Positions 1 to 10,300 of a DNA stretch of 39,091 bases are shown piece by piece (the stretch's first letter is position 1; every line of letters begins with the position of its first letter). This DNA is from an uncultured Caulobacteraceae bacterium (GTDB taxonomy: Bacteria > Pseudomonadota > Alphaproteobacteria > Caulobacterales > Aquidulcibacteraceae). The stretch covers positions 1 through 39,091 of the forward strand of contig CADEDT010000009.1 in the NCBI GenBank assembly GCA_902826145.1, in the 5' to 3' direction. Position numbers and translations under genes: made by a program. The notes beneath the pieces were generated by a model that saw nothing but the letters and a program-made list of their open reading frames with translations, made no database searches and was not told the origin of the DNA.

Positions 1-271
1 TGCGCACGTCGATGGGGAAATCGTAATAAAGCCAGTCTGCCGTTTCTTCGAGCAACTGAGCGTGCTTTGCCGCTACGCCAATCTCTTCCTCAAGTTCGCG
101 ATAGGCCGCTTCCTCGGGCTTCTCTCCGCGATCGACGCCGCCTTGCGGCATCTGCCACTGATACGGGCCTTCAGTGGCGATGCGCTTACCGAGAAAGACG
201 AGGCCATCGCGATGAAACAGCGCGAGGCCAACGTTCGGTCGATAGAGCTTAGGATCTCGCGGTTCAGTCAT
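1..271 (-). CDS. rppH: RNA pyrophosphohydrolase RppH, N-terminal part (cut by window edge)
   Basis: This is a Nudix hydrolase expected to remove pyrophosphate from the 5' triphosphate end of RNA in the cytoplasm and so start mRNA decay. The first 90 residues are visible. They begin MTEPRDPKLYRPNVGLALF, with the QWQMPQGGVDRGE stretch typical of RppH and a complete Nudix box (GGVDRGEKPEEAAYRELEEEIG), including the metal-binding REXXEE residues. The ATG at 271 overlaps the TGA of the upstream deacetylase gene (ATGA), so the two are probably translationally coupled at the end of the nadD-to-rppH gene string. The C-terminus lies outside the window. Another Nudix enzyme (diadenosine polyphosphate hydrolase) is the only real alternative; the WQMPQGG signature favours RppH. 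Confidence 0.9.
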   Translation of the reverse strand, partial: MTEPRDPKLYRPNVGLALFHRDGLVFLGKRIATEGPYQWQMPQGGVDRGEKPEEAAYRELEEEIGVAAKHAQLLEETADWLYYDFPIDVR

Positions 272-1467
272 CGGCGCGCGGCGCGTGCGTTGAGCACGGC
301 CGACGCGGGCGCCAATTGGTATCCGCGCGTTTCGATGTCACGGGCCCAGCGGCCGACTTGCTCCATCGTCACAGGATAAGCGAAGCCGGCGCCGATCGCG
401 CTCTGATTTTGCAGCGCGAGCGCTTCGAGATTTAGCAGCTGATCATCGATTGCGTCAGCTTCGCGACGCGCATCGATAATGCGGTCAGCGGCGGTGTTTG
501 GCAAGCTTGCACGCTGCGCTTCAATGCTCAGCGCCGTGCGTTGGCCGATGCCCGATGAAATGAACGAAAGGCCGCGCCGACGCAGCGCTTGCGCCACCGG
601 TGCAGATGCTTGCGCCGATGTCGCGAAGCGCGCGCCTTGGTAGTTGGTGACGCCGAAGTATCCGGCGCCGCGCGAGAGCAGCTGCTCAAGCCGTTGTACG
701 TTCTGCTGCGGCGTCGCCGACGCAAGCAGCGTCTGTGGACCTGTGTCATCAGCGTCGGGATCGAACGGCTCCATAGGCAGTTCGAGCATCACTTCGTGAC
801 CACGCTGCCGTGCGCGATCGATCAACGACTGCAAATTCTGAGCGTACGGGACAAACGAGAGCGTCACCTCCGCCGGCAACTCGTCGATCGCCTGCGTCGT
901 GGCGCTCTGATTGAAGCCCAATCCGCCGATGATGATCGCAATAGCGGGGCGGCCCTGCTGTGGTGTGAAGGGGCGTGCGTACGCTTGCGCCGGCGTGCGC
1001 CCATTCGAGGCGACGATCGGGATTGGCCCGTTTGGCCCGTTCTCAAACAGCCCGGCTAGCGGGGCGCGCGGCAGCGGCGGTGAGGCCGGCCTGCCGTTGA
1101 TACTGGTCGTCGGTGCTTCGACCACCGCAACGCGCAGCTCGCCGCTTCCGTCGACCTCTCCGTACTCGCCCGCGAACGGCAGTTCGTCGATGCCGAACGT
1201 TTCCATTTCCGCGCCTTCTTCAGCCGCATCGGTGAAGGAGACGCGCGGCGCATTGGCGGCGGCTTCAGTTGGCTGCAATGAGAGCACGCGGCGCGGGCCT
1301 GCCGCGCCTGGATCTCCAAAAACCTGAACGGCCGCGAGCGCTCCCAAGCCAAGCACGCCCGCAAATGCGAACGCGACGGTCTTGTGGTTGAGCTGCGGCA
1401 GGCGTCGCGCTGGCTTTGGTGGCGGCTTGGGCGCGAAACCCCGCATGTTCACGCGCGGGCGAATCAT
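268..1467 (-). CDS. Divergent polysaccharide deacetylase family protein (YibQ-like), probable pseudoenzyme
   Basis: A 399-residue protein with a basic N-terminus, one membrane-anchor/signal segment (about residues 28-50), a low-complexity linker, and a divergent polysaccharide deacetylase domain from about residue 170 to the end. Family landmarks are present: AIAIIIGGLGF (175-185), LPMEPFDPD, and YFGVTNYQGARF. The Asp pair of active NodB-like enzymes (DDxG) is replaced by GG at 181-182, and the usual NxH position reads NYQG, so the metal-binding residues look lost. This suggests a structural or binding role rather than catalysis, which is an inference. It lies between ctpA and rppH on the same strand, next to envC, which fits a role in cell-wall metabolism. 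A 12-bp hairpin sits just upstream of its ATG. Confidence 0.85.
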   Translation of the reverse strand: MIRPRVNMRGFAPKPPPKPARRLPQLNHKTVAFAFAGVLGLGALAAVQVFGDPGAAGPRRVLSLQPTEAAANAPRVSFTDAAEEGAEMETFGIDELPFAGEYGEVDGSGELRVAVVEAPTTSINGRPASPPLPRAPLAGLFENGPNGPIPIVASNGRTPAQAYARPFTPQQGRPAIAIIIGGLGFNQSATTQAIDELPAEVTLSFVPYAQNLQSLIDRARQRGHEVMLELPMEPFDPDADDTGPQTLLASATPQQNVQRLEQLLSRGAGYFGVTNYQGARFATSAQASAPVAQALRRRGLSFISSGIGQRTALSIEAQRASLPNTAADRIIDARREADAIDDQLLNLEALALQNQSAIGAGFAYPVTMEQVGRWARDIETRGYQLAPASAVLNARAARR

Positions 1468-1490
1468 AGAGGCGCAGAGTCGCTGAATTC

Positions 1491-1519
1491 GCGCCAGCCG
1501 TCACTAGGACGGCTGGCGC
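1491..1519. promoter_or_regulatory. 12-bp perfect stem-loop between ctpA and the deacetylase gene
   Basis: GCGCCAGCCGTC (1491-1502) pairs perfectly with GACGGCTGGCGC (1508-1519) around a 5-nt loop. Read on the minus strand it lies between the ctpA stop (1550) and the next ATG (1467) and is followed by GAATTC, not a U-run, so it is not a standard intrinsic terminator in that direction. It may be an mRNA processing or stability element, or a weak attenuator inside the operon. Confidence 0.6.
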
Positions 1520-1549
1520 TTTCACATTGATTTACGAGGGGTTAATCGC

Positions 1550-2860
1550 TCAGCCAGCGCGCTGGCGCAGACGTTCCGCCACGGTGCCTTGGCGCAGGAA
1601 ATCCATGGCGCGCGAGAGCTGATAATCCTCTTCCGCGTCCCAGTTTTCCGGCGGCTGGTCATCGGGAACGTGAGCGCCGCGACGTTGCGCACCCGTTTCG
1701 TTATTCAAGGCGTTCGGCAGATCCGCTTCAGTGATGCCGAGGCGCTGTAGCCGCTCTGGGTCGATGCGGCGGGCTGCCACTTCCATGTCCGGCGTGATGC
1801 CAGCGCCTTGGATCGAGCGGCCGGCGGGCGTGTAGTACCGCGCCGTGGTCAAACGCAGAGCGCCATCGCGGCCGCCTTGCAGCGGGATCACCGTTTGCAC
1901 CGAGCCCTTGCCGAACGAGTCGACGCCGACGATCAGCGCGCGGTTGCGATCTTGGAGCGCGCCCGCAACGATTTCCGCTGCAGAGGCCGAAGCGCCGTTG
2001 ATCAGCACCACGACCGGCACGCCGGCGAGATCATCGCCGCGACGCGCGCCGTAGCGCTGGATGTCTTCCGGCTGACGGCCGCGGGTCGAAACCACTTCGC
2101 CGCCATCAAGGAAGGCGTCCGAAACTTCGATCGCTTGATCGAGCAGGCCGCCTGGATTGTTGCGCAGGTCGACGACGACGCCGCGGAGGCGGCCGCCAGT
2201 ATCGCGCTTCACTTGCCGGATGGCATCTTGAAGCATCGAGCCTGTGCGCTCGTTAAATGTCGAAATACGGATGACGCCCACGTCGCCGCCTTCAACACGC
2301 GCCACAACAGCGCGGACGTTGATAGTTTCGCGGGTCAGCGTGACGTCGAACGGATCGCTTCCCTCACGCGCAACCGTAACCGTGATCTCGGTGCCGGTCT
2401 CGCCGCGCATGCGCGTGACGGCGTCGTTGAGGGTGAGTCCGACGATGCTCTCGCCGTTGATGGCGGTCAGGTAGTCGCCCGCTTGGATGCCGGCGCGAGC
2501 TGCTGGCGTGCCGTCGATCGGGGAGACGACGCGGACAACGCCTTCTTCGCTGGTGACTTCGATGCCCAGCCCGCCGTACTCGCCGCGGGTTTGGGTCTGC
2601 ATGTCGCGATACTCCGTCGCGTTCATGTAGGAAGAGTGGGGGTCGAGCGAGGAGAGCATGCCTTGGATGGCCGCTTCCATTGCCTGGGTTTCGTCGATCT
2701 CGGTGACGTAGTCTTGCTCAACGCGGGCGAGCACGTCGGCGAAAAGTTCGAGCTGGCGGTAAATGTCGCCGTTGTTCCGGTCTTCGGGAGCGGACCAAGC
2801 CAGGGCGCCAACGAGAGCAGCCGCACCAGCCACGGGCGCCAAAATCCAGCTTACGCGCAT
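1550..2860 (-). CDS. ctpA: Carboxy-terminal processing protease CtpA (S41 family)
   Basis: A 436-residue periplasmic serine protease of the S41 C-terminal processing family. It has a signal/anchor segment (about 5-22), a helical N-terminal region with the conserved SLDPHSSY (71-78), a PDZ domain (about 90-175) and the S41 catalytic core. The nucleophile region GASASAAEIVAGAL (289-302; Ser probably 293) and the general-base Lys in DSFGKGSVQ (Lys318) are both present, so the enzyme looks active. A GGGGAGTGAG Shine-Dalgarno lies upstream of the ATG. It follows envC on the same strand with a 34-nt gap. Such proteases trim periplasmic or envelope proteins, including cell-wall hydrolases and their regulators. 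That it acts on products of this operon is inference. Confidence 0.95.
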   Translation of the reverse strand: MRVSWILAPVAGAAALVGALAWSAPEDRNNGDIYRQLELFADVLARVEQDYVTEIDETQAMEAAIQGMLSSLDPHSSYMNATEYRDMQTQTRGEYGGLGIEVTSEEGVVRVVSPIDGTPAARAGIQAGDYLTAINGESIVGLTLNDAVTRMRGETGTEITVTVAREGSDPFDVTLTRETINVRAVVARVEGGDVGVIRISTFNERTGSMLQDAIRQVKRDTGGRLRGVVVDLRNNPGGLLDQAIEVSDAFLDGGEVVSTRGRQPEDIQRYGARRGDDLAGVPVVVLINGASASAAEIVAGALQDRNRALIVGVDSFGKGSVQTVIPLQGGRDGALRLTTARYYTPAGRSIQGAGITPDMEVAARRIDPERLQRLGITEADLPNALNNETGAQRRGAHVPDDQPPENWDAEEDYQLSRAMDFLRQGTVAERLRQRAG

Positions 2861-2894
2861 TGCTCACTCCCCGGGTCGTCCTGCCCGATTCGCG

Positions 2895-4037
2895 TTAACC
2901 GGCTCGTACGCGAGCCTCCGCAGTAAGGCCACGCGCGCTAAGCCATCTTCCAGGATCGACCGGCTGGTCACCCCGGCGCACTTCTACATACAAATCCGGC
3001 GCCGAAGAGGCCGCTACTGACATTTGTCCGACGAGCTGCCCCGCCCGCACCGTCTGGCCGACTTGAACGTTGATCGCGTCAAGGCCGGTCAGAACGAGAG
3101 CGTAACCACCATCCAGATTGAGGATCAATACGTTTCCGTAGCTTCTAAAGCTTGAGGCATAGGCCACTTCACCAGCGGCGGGAGAAACTACCTGAGCGCC
3201 AGAATTGGTGCGAACGGTAACGCCCTGTGCCGCCGCGCCGCCGGGATCGCGAGCACCGTACGCCCGGGTGATTTGGCCTTGCGCGGGTGCCATCCAGGCC
3301 GCTGGGATGACGTTCGGCCCGCGCGGCGTGGTCGTCCCGCGACGCGAGGCTTGCTGCACCCGCGAGGCGAGTTCGCGAAGCGTGCGGGCCTCGCGGGCGA
3401 GGGCCTGAGCGCGCTGCTGTGCTGTATTGGCTTCGCGGGTAAGGCGCGTCTGGGTTGAGCGCTGTCGCGCCAGCATGTTGACGATGTCGCCGCGCTCTTG
3501 CGCGATGGCGGCCTGTGCGTCGGCCAGGATGCTTTGCTCGGACGTGATCTGGGTTTCTGTGGATCGTGCTGCCGCGATCGCCAACGTCCGGCGACGCTGC
3601 TCGGCCTGGTAGGCCGGGCCTAAGGCACGCGCCGCGATTCCAGCCCGCACGGAGCTTGGCTCGATGCGGCGCTCGGCGAAAGCAGCGGTGATGAGTGATG
3701 CTTCCAGCGCGGCGCGGGCGCGCTTTCGCGCCTCGGTATCGGTGACGATTTGGCTTTGGACTGAAGTCAGCCTCTCTTGTGCGGCAAGCGCTGCGGCCTC
3801 GGTTTCGGCGCGGCGGCGTGTGGCTTCGACTAGTCGCGTGTCGAGCGCGCGAACTTCGCGGCCGGCGGCGCTGGCTTGCGCGCGCAGCCGTTCGGCGCGC
3901 TGCGTTTCGCTGCGCCGCTCGCGGTCGGCCTGGGAAGCCGTACGCTGAGTTTGGGCGTCTGCCGTTTCAAGGAGGAGCGCAAGCGCCCCAGCCGCGCATG
4001 CGACAAGAGCGCGGGCGCGTGCTGCGCCTCGAGCCAT
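2895..4037 (-). CDS. envC: Murein hydrolase activator EnvC family (degenerate M23/LytM)
   Basis: A 380-residue exported protein with a signal peptide ending near ADAQ (about residue 29), a long Ala/Arg/Glu/Gln-rich coiled coil (about 30-235) and a C-terminal LytM/M23 domain (about 265-370). The LytM domain has the fold landmarks (GNVLILNLDGGYALVL, VGQTVRAGQLVGQM, LYVEVRRGDQPVDPGRWL) but lacks the zinc ligands: the usual LYAHL position reads VLTGL, and LYVEVR replaces LHFEIR. This is the pattern of EnvC, which activates amidases at the septum rather than cutting murein itself. It is downstream of rlmH (30-nt gap) and upstream of ctpA. Confidence 0.9.
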   Translation of the reverse strand: MARGAARARALVACAAGALALLLETADAQTQRTASQADRERRSETQRAERLRAQASAAGREVRALDTRLVEATRRRAETEAAALAAQERLTSVQSQIVTDTEARKRARAALEASLITAAFAERRIEPSSVRAGIAARALGPAYQAEQRRRTLAIAAARSTETQITSEQSILADAQAAIAQERGDIVNMLARQRSTQTRLTREANTAQQRAQALAREARTLRELASRVQQASRRGTTTPRGPNVIPAAWMAPAQGQITRAYGARDPGGAAAQGVTVRTNSGAQVVSPAAGEVAYASSFRSYGNVLILNLDGGYALVLTGLDAINVQVGQTVRAGQLVGQMSVAASSAPDLYVEVRRGDQPVDPGRWLSARGLTAEARVRAG

Positions 4038-4067
4038 TCTGTACCACCACCATATCGTCCGGAATCT

Positions 4068-4538
4068 TCAGTCCCGGTGATAGGGAGTAGAACATAGTAT
4101 CGTCACAGCCCGGTAAACTTGCTCGGAAATCATCACTCGAACGAGCCTGTGAGGCCATGTTTGCCGGCCAAAAGCGAGCTTTTCGTCAGCGTTATCCTTA
4201 ACGCCTTGTGAAGCGCCATCAGCGCCGCCGATCCAGAATGTCGTGCACGCAACGCCGTCATCGCGCCAACGCGCGAGCTTTTCGGCGAGCTGGCGCGATG
4301 TCCATTCCGTGCCGCGTTCGTCCAGCAGGATTTTGCGCGCGTCGTCCGGCGTTGCGCGGAAGAGGGCCGCCGCTTCGGCGCGCATGTCGCCAGGCGGCTT
4401 GCCTTCGACTTCGACGAGATCGAATCCTTTGAAACCGATCGGCCGCCCGGCCTGCGACGCGCGCTGCAGGTAATCCGAAGTCATCGCCGCTTCAGGCCCG
4501 TCACGCAGACGGCCGACGGCGGCGATGATCACGCGCAA
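4068..4538 (-). CDS. rlmH: 23S rRNA (pseudouridine1915-N3)-methyltransferase RlmH
   Basis: A 156-residue SPOUT-class methyltransferase that modifies pseudouridine 1915 in helix 69 of 23S rRNA using S-adenosylmethionine. The SAM-binding knot motif FWIGGADG and the C-terminal signature RVMISEQVYRAVTILCSTPYHRD are clear, and the length matches the family. The start appears to be a TTG at 4538, giving MRVIIAAVGRL, which aligns with the usual RlmH N-terminus; a GTG two codons in (4532) is the alternative. It begins 3 nt after the rsfS stop, which suggests translational coupling, and the rsfS-rlmH pair is common in bacteria. Confidence 0.95.
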   Translation of the reverse strand: MRVIIAAVGRLRDGPEAAMTSDYLQRASQAGRPIGFKGFDLVEVEGKPPGDMRAEAAALFRATPDDARKILLDERGTEWTSRQLAEKLARWRDDGVACTTFWIGGADGASQGVKDNADEKLAFGRQTWPHRLVRVMISEQVYRAVTILCSTPYHRD

Positions 4539-4541
4539 GCG

Positions 4542-4958
4542 TCAGCTCGGCGGCGATTCAGGCGTGGCGCCGCCCGACCAGATTTTCTCGATGTTGTAGA
4601 AGGCGCGAACCTCGGGGCGGAAGAGGTGAACCACCACGTCACCCGCGTCGACCAACACCCAGTCGGCCTGCGGCATGCCTTCGACGCGCACGTCCTTCAC
4701 GCCCGCTTCCTTGAGCTTGCGCATGACGTGGTCCGCCAGCGCGCCGACGTGACGCGCCGATCGCCCGGAGGCGACGACAAGCATATCGGCGAAAGAGGAT
4801 TTGCCCTTGATATCGAGCGCGACGATCTCTTCAGCTTTATCGTCTTCAAGCGACGTCAGAACCACTTGTGTGGCGGCGTCGACATCGATCCCGCGGGCCG
4901 GCCTATTGGCGGCGCGTGGCGCTCCTCCGGCTTTGGCGGCGGCCGGTACGCGTTTCAT
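4542..4958 (-). CDS. rsfS: Ribosomal silencing factor RsfS
   Basis: RsfS (Iojap/YbeB) binds ribosomal protein uL14 on the 50S subunit and blocks subunit joining in starvation. The protein shows the conserved region DKAEEIVALDIKGKSSFADM, VVASGRSARHVGALAD, VEGMPQADWVLVDAGDVVVHLF and the final FYNIEKIW. The ATG at 4958 (138 aa) is chosen here; an in-frame TTG at 4979 has a GGGGAAG about 9 nt upstream and would add seven residues. The N-terminal 30 residues are a basic, Ala-rich extension outside the domain. It lies between nadD and rlmH, the classic arrangement. Confidence 0.94.
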   Translation of the reverse strand: MKRVPAAAKAGGAPRAANRPARGIDVDAATQVVLTSLEDDKAEEIVALDIKGKSSFADMLVVASGRSARHVGALADHVMRKLKEAGVKDVRVEGMPQADWVLVDAGDVVVHLFRPEVRAFYNIEKIWSGGATPESPPS

Positions 4959-5009
4959 TTCAGGCGACAGGCGTTTCAATCCTTCTGCTTCCCCAGGCGG
5001 TCAACGCTA

Positions 5010-5561
5010 TCACTTGCGCTTGGGTTTCGCCACAGGGCGGTGCCTAGCGGCCCGTAGTGCTGTGGAAGAATCCGTGTGGTGACGGGCGTTTAGGTGAATC
5101 CAGCCGCGCGGCGCCCGCACCCTGAGGTTGGCGCCGGCGCCGGGCCTGGACACCACCACCACTGGCACGGCCTTCGCCACCTCTCGCCAATTCCGCCATT
5201 TGTGGAAGTTGCCGAGATTGTCGGCGCCCATGATCAGAAAGAACGAAACGCCGGGATAGAGCCGCTTCAGTTCGCGCAAAGTTTCGTATGTGAAGCCGCA
5301 TTCCAAGCGTTGCTCCAGATCGGTGACGACCATTCTGGGCCCGTGCGCGTGATTTCGCGCCGACTGCATGCGCTCAGCAAATGGGCTCGATTTTGCCTTC
5401 AGCGGATTCTGCGGCGAGACCAGCCACCACACACGATCAAGCCCAAGCCGCTTCAGCGCCGTCTCCGCCACGTGCGCATGACCTTCGTGCGCGGGATCGA
5501 AGCTGCCGCCGAACAGGCCGACCTTCATGCCTGGATACGCAAGGGGAAGCTCTCGCCTCAT
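5010..5561 (-). CDS. nadD: Nicotinate-nucleotide adenylyltransferase NadD
   Basis: This cytoplasmic enzyme transfers AMP from ATP to nicotinate mononucleotide, making deamido-NAD in NAD synthesis. The nucleotidyltransferase signature is near the N-terminus: VGLFGGSFDPAHEGH, with the HxGH motif read as HEGH, followed by VWWLVSPQNPLK. FFLIMGADNL and FHKWRNW are typical of NadD. The ORF from 5561 gives 183 residues; an internal ATG at 5528 (MKVGLFGG) is a plausible alternative because neither start has a strong Shine-Dalgarno. The C-terminus is slightly short and basic (PVAKPKRK). It is the first gene of the minus-strand unit nadD-rsfS-rlmH-envC-ctpA-deacetylase-rppH. Confidence 0.93.
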   Translation of the reverse strand: MRRELPLAYPGMKVGLFGGSFDPAHEGHAHVAETALKRLGLDRVWWLVSPQNPLKAKSSPFAERMQSARNHAHGPRMVVTDLEQRLECGFTYETLRELKRLYPGVSFFLIMGADNLGNFHKWRNWREVAKAVPVVVVSRPGAGANLRVRAPRGWIHLNARHHTDSSTALRAARHRPVAKPKRK

Positions 5562-5649
5562 GCGACCGAGAGTGGCGGCAAAGTCATCGCTTCTTTATAT
5601 AGCGCCCGAGGGCGAGCGCTACACGACAGCGCCAATCGGGGAGGCGGGC
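5562..5649. promoter_or_regulatory. Divergent nadD / TlpA-like intergenic region
   Basis: This 88-bp gap should hold promoters for both directions. The AT-rich TTTATATAG at about 5594-5602 stands out against the GC-rich background and, read on the minus strand (CTATATAAA), is a good -10 candidate for the nadD unit. A GC-rich interrupted inverted repeat (AGCGCCC...GGGCGAGCGCT) follows it. No convincing -35 box was seen. Confidence 0.35.
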
Positions 5650-7358
<1,709 letters not shown>

Positions 7359-7384
7359 CTATATGGCGGGGGCGAGGTGCGCCC

Positions 7385-10300
7385 TCAATCGGTTTCCCGC
7401 CGCCAACGCAGTGAAACGCGTTGGTCGCCGTTTCCAATGAAGCTCGTGATGAGCACGAGGCGAGGGCGTATCGTCCATTCAAGCCGCGTTTGCGCTTGAC
7501 CCAGGCCAGTGCGCGCCACTTCCACGTAGACGTCGCGCGTTAGATAAACACCGCCGGCGACGAGGAAGCCGCCACTTTCATCCTGGCGCACGTTGAAGCG
7601 GTCAAGCCCCGCCGCAGCGCGCGCAGCATCAACGAGATCGAGCGAAGCGCGCCCCGAGAGGGCGGCCAAGCTCGCCGCGAGTTGCGCGGCTTCGAGCGCG
7701 GAGAGATCTTCAACCGAGCGTCCGAACAGGATTTGCGGCAGGATCTCATCCTCAGGCAGCGGCGGGTCGGATGAGAATGTGATCTCCGGGTCGCGCGCGG
7801 TGCCAATCAGGCGAATACGTGCGCTGAGATCGGCGGTGTCCCGCACGGCGGTGAGATTGATGCGAGCGTCTAAAGGGTCGCCGCCGAACTCGATGATCGC
7901 GTCCTCAATTTCAAACGGCTGACCCGATAGCGAAAGCGTTCCGCGCACAGCGCGCGCCGTGCCGAAGACGAGTGGCCGCGCCGATGTTCCGCCGAGGCGC
8001 ATATCGAGCGACCACTCCGCGTCGATCCCGCGGCCTCGCGTGAACACGCGCCCAGGTGCATTGATGTTCACGTTGAGCGTCGTCGCGCCATTGCGCCGTG
8101 GGGGAGGCGCATTCTCTAGCGGCTCGTCTTCCTCGCCGGGTCGGTTGACCTCGATGACATCCAGCGTGGGAATACCAGCCTGCGGATTCGACGCGACGTC
8201 GATGTTGGCTTCAATGATGTTAAGGTCACCGGTCAGTGATGAGTTGAGGCCTTGCCATGCCAGCGTCAGTTGGCCGCTAGCCACGGCGCGGGCGTCGGGC
8301 CGATCGGCGACGCGCATTTCCTGCACGTTGACTGTGATGCTGCCTTGCCGGTCATTGATGCTGCCGCCCGTCGCTGTCAGACGGCCACCGCGAGGCCCTG
8401 AAGCCGTGAAATTCTCGATCGTCACGCCGCGATCGTTGAGCGCGACACGCGCATCGAGATCGGTGAGCGTCACGCCCGTCAGCTTGTCTTCGAAGCGTCC
8501 GTCGACAATTTCAATGTGACCATCGCCGGATAGATATCCCGCGCCGAACTCGAGCGTGCCCTCGCCATCGAGTGCGCCTTCCAGCGATTGATCCGGCAAA
8601 CGCGCTGCCGCCCAGAGTGCTTCTGCGGGCCCACGTACTGACCAAGTGGCGCGGCCGCGCCGCTCGCGTGCGAGCGCGATGCGAATTGGCGCCGCGCTCG
8701 TTTCCACGGGCGCGTCCGCTTCCAGATGCGCGACAAGCCCGCCTTCAGACGTAGCGTCGACGGTCGCAGCCAGTCGCGATGGAGTGAGGTTGCCCACGAT
8801 GCGCATGTCCAGCGTTCCGCGCTGGCGACCGGAGACACGCGCATCATCGAGCTGCACGTCGATGTCGCCGCTCAGACCGCGGCCACTGCTCGCGATGGCG
8901 ACGCGGCCATCAATGCGGCCTGTCGCGCGTTCGCCCCAAATCGCGGCAAGAGGGCCGATCGGCGCGTCATCGATCTGCGCGGAGCCGCTAAGGGCGCGTC
9001 CGCGCTCCTCCCATTGCGCGCGGACGATGCCGTCGGCAACAGCGACATCGATCGTCGCCTGCGTGCTGCCACTACTCCAGTCCGCCGTGATCGGCGTGCG
9101 CGTGAAGATCGGCGCGTCTGCAAGCGTGCCGCGGCCCTCGATGCTCACCGATTGTTCGTCGGCGTTGATCAGCGCGGCGCCAGAGAACGCGAGCGGCGCT
9201 TGGCTTAGCCTGCCGCGCATGTCGAATGTCGTGGCGATGGCGTCCAGCGGTCCATCGGCGCGCAGTGTCGCCGCGCGGACCCGCAATTCGCCGGCGTGCG
9301 CGTCCGCGATGCTGGCGTCGAGCACCAACCGCTCTGGTGAGAGTGCTAAATCGCCGGCCAGTCGTCCGGTCAGGCCTGGCACAAGCCCGTCGATGTTGCC
9401 GTTGACGTCGAGCGCGGCGCTGACTCCTTGCGCGCCAAACTGTGCGCTGCCTTGCGCCTGCAAGCCGCCCCATTGCCCATCGAGATTGCTGAGCGAGATG
9501 ACGCTGTCGCCAATCGACACGTTTGACGACGCTTGCAGTGTTTGCCCCGACGCCGTGCCGCTAACTTCAGCACGCCCTGCATAGACGTCGCCACTTGGCG
9601 TCAGCGTGAAGCTGACAACCGGCTGTTCAACAACAACACCACCGGCGGCAAAGCTGGAGAGGCTGCCGCGCATCGAAAGCGCTGGCCGCGCAATGCGCCC
9701 CGTCAGCTGCCCGGTGGCGTCGACAGCGCCTGCGATCTGCGCACCACCGATCGTGAGCGGTCCGCGTGCGCTGGCTTCAAGTGCAAGGTTTGCTTCGCCG
9801 CGTACGATACGCCCGGTTGCGCCGGCACGCAGCTGTGCGCCTTCGACACGTGCGTGCGAAACTGTGATGCCGCCATTCTCGTAGCGCAGCCGCGCGTCGA
9901 GCCGAGGTGATCGTCCCAGCAATTGCGGAATGATCTCCGGCGCGCCGCCGAAGCGTGCGCCTTGGCCATCCACTGTGATCGCCCAAACGCGGGGATCGCC
10001 TTCGTCTTCGGCAAAGGTTCGCCAACGGCCGTTCGCCTCGCCACGCAAGTCCGACGCAAGCGTTTCCAGTTTGCGAACGCGCCACTCGCCCGCGAACTCA
10101 CCGTCGCCGCCGTTGACCCAACCTTGCGCACTCGCCGTAATGGCGTCGCTCGTAAGCTCTGTTCGCGCGAGTTCGTATCGTCCTTGCCGCCGATCGAACG
10201 ACATCGCGGTGCGCAGGCGCGCATTGGCAAATAGCGGCGCCGTTCGGGTAGGCGCGCTAAGATCGGCTTCCAGTGTAAAGCGGTCGTCTGTCAGAGCCGT

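Noticed and set aside
1808..2926. 372-aa plus-strand ORF over ctpA
   Set aside because: Antisense frame of a well-supported protease gene, with Ala/Arg/Asp-rich composition and no family features.
7593..7922. Plus-strand ORF of 109 aa at the end of tamB
   Set aside because: Antisense frame; the minus strand here encodes the conserved TamB C-terminal domain.
8646..9584. 312-aa plus-strand ORF inside tamB
   Set aside because: Shadow of tamB, rich in Ser/Arg/Pro, without initiation signals.
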